Source of the DNA: PVC group bacterium | GTDB taxonomy: Bacteria > Verrucomicrobiota > Kiritimatiellia > UBA8416 > PXDI01 | Length of the DNA stretch: 9,631 nt | NCBI GenBank assembly: GCA_003565095.1 | Contig: PXDI01000174.1 | Span: 1-9,631 of the forward strand | Reading direction: 5' to 3' | In this document: piece after piece, positions 6,067-9,631 of the stretch | How positions within the stretch are numbered: the stretch's first letter is position 1 | Layout of the letters: every line of letters begins with the position of its first letter | Notes under the pieces: model-generated | Database searches by the model: none | Seen by the model: the letters and a program-made list of their open reading frames with translations, nothing else | What the model was told of the DNA's origin: nothing | Made by a program: the position numbers and the translations under genes

Positions 6067-6989
6067 CTTTCTGTCTCCTTTGATTTCAGGTAAATAATCG
6101 CCTTAACGGTTGTGCCAACACCGATTTGCGAATGAATGAAAAACTCATCTGATACCCGTTTAGCGTTTGGCAGCCCGAGTCCGGCGCCGAAGCCGAGCGA
6201 TTTGATCCAATCTGCGGCGGTCGTGAAGCCTTCGGTCAGTGCCGCCTCAACATTTTCGATGCCGGGGCCGCGATCCTGTACTAGAATTTCCACGGATTCC
6301 GGAGTTACCTTGAAACTGATTGTGCCGCCGATGGAATGAACTACCTGGTTCATTTCCAGTTCATATGATGCAATCGCCACTTTCTTGATAAGCCGCCGGT
6401 CGAGATTGTGTTCGACAAGATGCTGCTTGATGGCGGTGGATGCGCGTCCTCCATGCTCAAAATCGTGGCGGCGGGTATGGAATACACGGGTGATTGAAAG
6501 CCCCGGTTTGACATCGTTGTCAAGCATGGCTTCATAGCGTGTTACTTCCTGCATCAGGCGGTTGATCAGTGTTACGTTAATATCGCGCACGGTGATAATT
6601 CCGGTCAGCAACTGTTGCGAGTTCATTACCGGGAAGCGGCCATAAGAGTACTTGCCGAAATATGAAATAGCCATTGAGAGCGGCATGGCTTCTTCAAGGG
6701 TAACCACCTTGGAAGTCATCAGATCTTCAACTGTTGTATCCAGCTTTTCAATCTGCATGGCGCGGATCAAGTCATGAATGCTGACGATTCCGTAAAGGCG
6801 GCCATCTTCCGCCACGGGGATGCCGGTTATTCCTTTGTCGCGCATTAATTCCTGCGCGCGGCGCATGGATGCCTTGCGGTCAAGGGTGACCGGATCGGCA
6901 CTCATGACTTCCTTGATCGGCGTTCCGTAAATCAGCTCCACAAGCGAGAGCGGGGATTTATCCGGGCTGAGATCCGGCAGGCGGTTCAT
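6063..6989 (-). CDS. CBS domain pair fused to an anti-sigma-type HATPase (RsbW/SpoIIAB-like serine kinase)
   Basis: This is a 308-aa cytoplasmic protein. Residues about 23-78 and 85-143 are two CBS domains (IKEVMSADPVTL, GIPVAEDGRLYGIVSIHDLI; VEDLMTSKVVTL, GRFPVMNSQQLLTGIITVRDI). Such Bateman modules usually bind adenine nucleotides. Residues about 185-302 are a GHKL ATP-binding domain: N-box YELEMNQVV (209-217), G1 DRGPGI (239-244) and G2 GFGAGLGL (266-273). There is no phosphoacceptor His domain, so it resembles anti-sigma or switch-protein Ser/Thr kinases rather than a sensor histidine kinase. The start has AAGGAG at 6995-7000 and overlaps the DRTGG-A stop (ATGA); its own stop overlaps DRTGG-B's start. 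It sits between two DRTGG paralogues, which suggests an energy-sensing kinase acting on them or on a partner outside the window. No sigma factor or STAS protein is present here. Confidence 0.9.
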   Translation of the reverse strand: MNRLPDLSPDKSPLSLVELIYGTPIKEVMSADPVTLDRKASMRRAQELMRDKGITGIPVAEDGRLYGIVSIHDLIRAMQIEKLDTTVEDLMTSKVVTLEEAMPLSMAISYFGKYSYGRFPVMNSQQLLTGIITVRDINVTLINRLMQEVTRYEAMLDNDVKPGLSITRVFHTRRHDFEHGGRASTAIKQHLVEHNLDRRLIKKVAIASYELEMNQVVHSIGGTISFKVTPESVEILVQDRGPGIENVEAALTEGFTTAADWIKSLGFGAGLGLPNAKRVSDEFFIHSQIGVGTTVKAIIYLKSKETER

Positions 6990-7330
6990 GGCTGCTCCTT
7001 TGCCGCATGACCGATGGCCACACAGGCTTCATATTTCGGCAGGGAGGTGCGCAGCAGAGTGATTCCGAGTTTGCCGGCCATCTGCATTGCGGAATCCGGC
7101 AGACGCTTGCCGTTTACCACCAGTACAGCGGCGGCACCCACGAGATCGGCGGTACGGATCATCTGATCCGATGCCAGCGAGGTAACCAGCAGAAAGTCAT
7201 CGTGAGCGGCAACCAATACATCGCTCATCAGGTCCGAAGCGACAACGCAGTTCACCCGCCGCTGACTGAAGTCCGGGCTATTTATGAGAATCTCAGCCTG
7301 TACTGGTTCGATCAGTTCACTCAGGGTCAT
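6986..7330 (-). CDS. DRTGG domain protein A (small, stand-alone)
   Basis: This 114-aa protein is a paralogue of DRTGG protein B three genes on. Both start MTLxEL, share a V/T-A/-SDL(L/M)SDV(L/M) motif (here residues 31-39, ASDLMSDVL) and end with a hydrophobic strand plus (L/F)RT (here TLLRTS). The fold is the small DRTGG domain, usually regulatory, with no obvious catalytic residues. The ATG lies inside the last codons of Rex-2 (14-nt overlap), with GAGGAA at 7336-7341 as ribosome site; the stop overlaps the next ATG. The tight coupling suggests fixed stoichiometry with Rex-2 and the CBS/HATPase protein. The two conserved serines of the SDLxSDV motif could be kinase targets, but that is speculation from context. 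Confidence 0.8.
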   Translation of the reverse strand: MTLSELIEPVQAEILINSPDFSQRRVNCVVASDLMSDVLVAAHDDFLLVTSLASDQMIRTADLVGAAAVLVVNGKRLPDSAMQMAGKLGITLLRTSLPKYEACVAIGHAAKEQP

Positions 7331-7952
7331 TTTCTTTCCTCAATTTCCGCGCTGAGATAAGATAAAACAGCTTTTCAACTTCAAGCGCAAGGTTAACGTT
7401 TTCGACGTTGCATACTGCTGATGAGCGCATCGGTGCCGGGGTGAAATTAAGTACGCCGCGGATTCCGAACGACTGCAAATGTTCCAGCATTGTGAGCGCA
7501 ACATCCTCCGGCACGGCCAAAACGGCCACCTTGACGCCGTGTTTTTTTATGAAGCTTTCCATTTCTTCGGGGGGATAGACCGGGATACCGCTATCCTTGT
7601 TCTGGCGTTGCGGATTCGGGTCAAATCCGGCAACAACTTTGATTTGTTCATTTTCGAATCCGCGATAGTTAAGCAGCGCCGAGCCGAGTTTGCCGCAGCC
7701 GACGATGACTACTTTCTGTTCACCGCTGACTCCCAGCAGCAGGTTGATTTTTTCGATAAGCTCATTGACCTGATATCCGCCGCGGCGCTTGCCGGTCAAG
7801 CGGCAGGCGGCGAAATCCTTGCGTACAAGCGATGCCGAGATACCCAGTGCATCGCTTAAATTGTCTGAGAATACCTTAATAAAGCCCATTGAGCGCAGTT
7901 TAATTAAGACTTTTTTATACTGCGCCAGTCGCATAATGATATCGTATTCCAT
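7317..7952 (-). CDS. rex: Redox-sensing transcriptional repressor, Rex family (Rex-2)
   Basis: This 211-aa protein is a second, more divergent Rex paralogue. Residues 1-65 are the winged helix, with recognition helix near ISASLVRKDFAACRLTGKRRGGYQV; the usual Rex KRGYGY wing is changed to KRRGGY. Residues about 80-195 are the NAD(H)-binding Rossmann fold: GCGKLG (85-90, a Cys in the nucleotide loop), ALLNYRGFE (92-100), GFD at 109-111, LAVPED (145-150) and GIRGVLNF (163-170). The C-terminal VENVNLALEVEKL (183-195) keeps the normal Rex swap-helix signature that Rex-1 lacks. The start is well supported by AAGGAG at 7959-7964, 6 nt upstream. It is the first gene of the five-gene signalling operon and is divergent from the nuoE/hydrogenase-type operon. 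Autoregulation and control of that operon by NADH/NAD+ are the natural expectation. Confidence 0.88.
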   Translation of the reverse strand: MEYDIIMRLAQYKKVLIKLRSMGFIKVFSDNLSDALGISASLVRKDFAACRLTGKRRGGYQVNELIEKINLLLGVSGEQKVVIVGCGKLGSALLNYRGFENEQIKVVAGFDPNPQRQNKDSGIPVYPPEEMESFIKKHGVKVAVLAVPEDVALTMLEHLQSFGIRGVLNFTPAPMRSSAVCNVENVNLALEVEKLFYLISARKLRKENDPE

Positions 7953-7958
7953 AAAACG

Positions 7959-7964
7959 CTCCTT
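7959..7964 (-). promoter_or_regulatory. Ribosome binding site of Rex-2
   Basis: The minus strand reads AAGGAG 6 nt before the ATG at 7952, fixing the start of the signalling operon's first gene. Confidence 0.7.
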
Positions 7965-8149
7965 TGTAACGTAAACTGTGTAAATGTGTCATAATGTTGC
8001 CGTGTCTGTCAATAACTTTGGTGAAATATGACTACAATACATTTGTTTTACTAATCAAACAAATAAAAAATCATAAAAAGTGCTTGCGTATGACATAAAG
8101 GATTTGATATTCATGCATGATTCATTTGGAACAAAGGTTTTTATATTTC
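7965..8149. promoter_or_regulatory. Divergent AT-rich regulatory region between Rex-2 and nuoE operons
   Basis: No coding frame is supported in this stretch. On the minus strand a perfect TTGACA (8007-8012) could be the -35 element for Rex-2, but no good -10 is found at 16-18 bp. Towards nuoE, a weak pair TTGCGT (8084-8089) and TATTCA (8108-8113) is 18 bp apart. A second weak option is TTGTTT (8043-8048) with AAAAAT (8066-8071), 17 bp apart. Stretches rich in A (8057-8080) could act as an UP element. A perfect 10-bp palindrome TCATGCATGA lies at 8111-8120. Confidence 0.45.
8041..8064. repeat. Perfect 8-bp inverted repeat, candidate operator
   Basis: ATTTGTTT (8041-8048) and AAACAAAT (8057-8064) are exact reverse complements separated by 8 nt. 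The inner TTGTTT/AAACAA half-sites resemble the clostridial Rex operator (TTGTTAANNNNTTAACAA), but the whole is 20 bp instead of 18, so half-site spacing is 2 bp too long. It overlaps a possible -35 element of the nuoE operon. It is a plausible binding site for Rex-2 or another dimeric regulator. Confidence 0.5.
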
Positions 8150-8155
8150 AGGAGG
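8150..8155 (+). promoter_or_regulatory. Ribosome binding site of the NuoE-like gene, supports a TTG start
   Basis: AGGAGG lies 7 nt before TTG at 8163. No ATG or GTG in frame is near, and the next in-frame ATG would remove the conserved N-terminal helices, so the TTG start is well supported. Confidence 0.8.
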
Positions 8156-8162
8156 AACGGCA

Positions 8163-8672
8163 TTGAGTAATGACAAGAAAATTGATAACGAAGCGGCATC
8201 TAAAGAGGTTTTGCGGCTGACTGATGAGTTGAAGGCGTTTATCGCTGAATGGAAGGGGCAGCCCGGCAATCTCATTATGGTATTGCACCGTATTCAGCAG
8301 TATTACGGTTATGTGCCGCGTGAACTGGCTTTTGAGGTGGCTGATCTGCTTGAGACTCCGGTTGCCAAAATTTACGGGGTGATCACGTTTTATCATTTTT
8401 TCAAGATGACCAAGCCCGGCAAACACAGCATTGCGGTTTGTATGGGGACAGCCTGTTATCTTAAAGGTGGGCAACAGTTGATTGATGAGCTTGAAACTTT
8501 ACTGGGGTGTTCGTGCGGTGAAGTTACTGATGACGGCCTGTTTGAGATATCGGCTGTGCGCTGTGTCGGCTGCTGTGGTCTGGCACCGGTAATGACTGTT
8601 GACGGCGAGGTTTTCGGTAATCTGAAACCGGATGATCTGCCGGAGATTATTGCGCGCTTCAGGGACAATTAA
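8163..8672 (+). CDS. nuoE: NuoE/HydC-type thioredoxin-like [2Fe-2S] subunit of NADH-dependent oxidoreductase or bifurcating hydrogenase
   Basis: This 169-aa soluble electron-transfer subunit is of the family found in complex I (NuoE), electron-bifurcating [FeFe] hydrogenase (HydC) and NAD-dependent formate dehydrogenase. The N-terminal helical part includes VLHRIQQYYGYVPRELA (40-56) and KIYGVITFYHFF (69-80). The thioredoxin-like domain carries the four cluster ligands C93, C98, C134 and C138 in the canonical C-x4-C-x35-C-x3-C spacing (CMGTAC, CVGCC). It starts with TTG (see its ribosome site). Two nt after its stop comes the HATPase gene and then a ferredoxin-like gene. That order typifies hydrogenase clusters of anaerobes rather than complex I operons, so the partners NuoF/HydB and HydA are expected to the right. 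Confidence 0.93.
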   Translation: MSNDKKIDNEAASKEVLRLTDELKAFIAEWKGQPGNLIMVLHRIQQYYGYVPRELAFEVADLLETPVAKIYGVITFYHFFKMTKPGKHSIAVCMGTACYLKGGQQLIDELETLLGCSCGEVTDDGLFEISAVRCVGCCGLAPVMTVDGEVFGNLKPDDLPEIIARFRDN

Positions 8673-8674
8673 TT

Positions 8675-9247
8675 GTGCACGCCTCACTTTGCGACCAGCT
8701 CATGGATCTGGTGCAGAATTCACTTGAAGCGGGTGCAAAGCAGGTGATTGTCAGGGTTGATGAAGCTGTCGATCAATTGATTTTAGAAGTGCAGGATGAC
8801 GGTTGTGGAATGAGTGAAGCGGTTTTGGCGCGAGCACTTGACCCTTTCTATACAGATGGCCGCAAGCACCGTCATCGCAAGGTGGGCTTAGGTCTGGCGT
8901 TTCTGAAGCAAATGACGGATGCCACCGGAGGCATGCTGCGGATTGAATCGCAGCCGGGGCAGGGAACGCTGGTTCACTGCCGGTTGGACAGGCGGCATGT
9001 GGATGTGCCGCCGGCCGGTGACTGGGTGCAGACTTTTACCGGGATGCTGGCGTTTGACGGCGATTATGATTTGGTGATTGAACGGTGCGCGGATGCGGAG
9101 ATGCATTACCGTATCTGTCGCAGCGAATTGATTGAAGCCTTGGGTGAGTTGCAAACAGCCGCCTCACTTAAATTGGCTGCGGAATATATTGTCTCGCATG
9201 AAGAGGCGTTACAGAAAGGGAAAGAAAATGGCACCATTGACGCTTGA
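8675..9247 (+). CDS. Stand-alone HATPase (GHKL) protein of hydrogenase-type clusters
   Basis: This is a 190-aa ATP-binding protein without sensor, membrane segment or histidine phosphoacceptor domain. The N-box is in DLVQNSLEAGAKQV (11-24, N15), the G1 box in DDGCGM (41-46), DPFYT at 56-60, and the G2 box in KVGLGLAFLK (69-78), followed by GGMLRIESQPGQGT. The ATPase fold ends near residue 105. The remaining 85 residues hold a short mixed alpha/beta region that I do not recognise. Start: GTG at 8675, with AGGGA at 8661-8665 upstream. Its 3' end overlaps the ferredoxin-like gene by 20 nt, so co-translation is likely. Proteins of this type recur beside NuoE-like genes in hydrogenase operons of anaerobes. 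Their role is not settled: a kinase regulating the complex or a maturation factor are both possible. Confidence 0.85.
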   Translation: MHASLCDQLMDLVQNSLEAGAKQVIVRVDEAVDQLILEVQDDGCGMSEAVLARALDPFYTDGRKHRHRKVGLGLAFLKQMTDATGGMLRIESQPGQGTLVHCRLDRRHVDVPPAGDWVQTFTGMLAFDGDYDLVIERCADAEMHYRICRSELIEALGELQTAASLKLAAEYIVSHEEALQKGKENGTIDA

Positions 9248-9617
9248 AGATTTGCGCAAACTGCGCGAGGAGAAACGCAGGGCGCTGGCGCAGCGCGATG
9301 CCGGTGAAGGCAATGTGGAAGTGATTGTCGGCATGGGCACCTGCGGGATTGCCGCCGGGGCAAAGGAGACCTTTTCGGCGATTATTGATGAAATCAGCAT
9401 TCAGGGGCTGGACAATGTTGTGGTAAAGCAGACCGGCTGCATGGGACTGTGCGCCAGTGAACCATCGGTAGAAGTGATTGTTCCCGGTATGCCGGGGTTT
9501 GTATACGGGAAAGTGAATGCTGAAGTGGGGCGGCGTATTGTCAGCAGTCATATTGCGCGCGGTGAACTTGTCGGTGAATATCTGTTTGATAAACCGGCTG
9601 CTGACATTATGAAATAG
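9228..9617 (+). CDS. Thioredoxin-like (2Fe-2S) ferredoxin family protein
   Basis: This 129-aa protein belongs to the small stand-alone ferredoxin-like family found between nuoE- and nuoF-type genes in hydrogenase clusters. Residues 5-24 form a charged helix (LTLEDLRKLREEKRRALAQR). The thioredoxin-like domain follows, with VIVGMGTCGIAAGAKE (32-47) and TGCMGLCASEPSVEV (69-83), then a typical tail GFVYGKVNAEVGRRIV. Only three cysteines are present (C39, C71, C75). Compared with NuoE's C-x4-C, the first cysteine is Gly and the second is shifted by one residue. Three-cysteine forms are what I recall as usual for this family, so a normal [2Fe-2S] cluster is uncertain. A longer frame starts at 9132 inside the HATPase gene, but AAAGGG at 9215-9220 sits 7 nt before the ATG at 9228. 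Confidence 0.88.
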   Translation: MAPLTLEDLRKLREEKRRALAQRDAGEGNVEVIVGMGTCGIAAGAKETFSAIIDEISIQGLDNVVVKQTGCMGLCASEPSVEVIVPGMPGFVYGKVNAEVGRRIVSSHIARGELVGEYLFDKPAADIMK

Positions 9618-9621
9618 AGAG

Positions 9622-9627
9622 TGAGGA
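9622..9627 (+). promoter_or_regulatory. Possible ribosome binding site of the next gene (off window)
   Basis: TGAGGA follows the ferredoxin-like stop and is close enough to the window edge to serve a gene starting just beyond 9631, expected from context to be a NuoF/HydB-type subunit. Confidence 0.35.
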
Positions 9628-9631
9628 TTAA

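Noticed and set aside
7479..7859. Plus-strand open frame of 126 codons
   Set aside because: It is antisense to Rex-2, with Phe/Asp-rich sequence typical of the reverse frame of a real gene.
7966..8035. Further Rex-like sites in the divergent region (around GTAAACTGTG/TAAATGTGTC and TTTGGTGAAATATGAC)
   Set aside because: Only one half of each matches and the halves do not form a dyad with the proper spacing; the repeats are short and imperfect.
8075..8100. Sigma54-type -24/-12 promoter near TGCTTGCG
   Set aside because: No GG at the proper distance before GC; the consensus is not met.
9132..9227. Longer start for the ferredoxin-like gene at 9132
   Set aside because: It would overlap the HATPase gene by over 100 nt; the family begins like the protein from 9228, which has its own ribosome site.
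1..9631. tRNA, rRNA, CRISPR array, insertion sequence, riboswitch
   Set aside because: No cloverleaf-like segment, spaced direct repeats, transposase frame or long conserved leader was seen; coding density leaves only the 210-nt divergent region as substantial intergenic DNA.

Overview
The window looks like a chromosomal segment of an anaerobic, polysaccharide-degrading bacterium, most plausibly of the PVC group (Lentisphaerota, Victivallis-like, or Kiritimatiellota). The clues are a XylR-type AraC regulator, a cytoplasmic formylglycine sulfatase and a GH28 glycosidase close to an [FeFe]-hydrogenase-type electron-transfer operon with Rex regulators. This assignment is inference from gene content; no rRNA or marker gene is present.

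Left part (about 1-5042), carbohydrate side. The 3' end of an unidentified gene with an Ala/Pro-rich linker is coupled by an ATGA overlap to a XylR-like regulator (LacI-type sensor plus AraC DNA-binding domain). This pair converges on a minus-strand sulfatase. The sulfatase is divergent from a first Rex-family repressor (Rex-1), which is followed after 7 nt by a GH28 pectinase-like gene, probably in one operon. The short sulfatase/Rex-1 intergenic region holds an 18-bp sequence close to the known Rex operator, overlapping a TTGACA -35 element. This suggests NADH/NAD+-responsive control of the polysaccharide genes.

Middle part (5008-7952, minus strand), a compact five-gene signalling operon in transcription order: Rex-2, DRTGG protein A, a two-CBS plus anti-sigma-type HATPase protein, DRTGG protein B, and a PHP-domain phosphoesterase. 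The genes overlap (14, 4 and 4 nt) or are 3 nt apart. The last one overlaps the GH28 3' end tail to tail by 35 nt.

Right part (7953-9631), redox operon. Across a 210-nt divergent regulatory region with a perfect 8-bp inverted repeat lie a NuoE/HydC-type [2Fe-2S] protein (TTG start), a small stand-alone HATPase protein and a thioredoxin-like ferredoxin-family protein. These read rightward towards what is probably nuoF/hydB and then hydA outside the window.

Taken together, sugar catabolism generates NADH, hydrogenase-type electron bifurcation disposes of it, and two different Rex paralogues sit at the two ends of the flow. The kinase/DRTGG/PHP module divergent from the hydrogenase operon is the most interesting part. 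Its parts are recognisable, its tight linkage is clear, and its biochemical role is, to my knowledge, not established.
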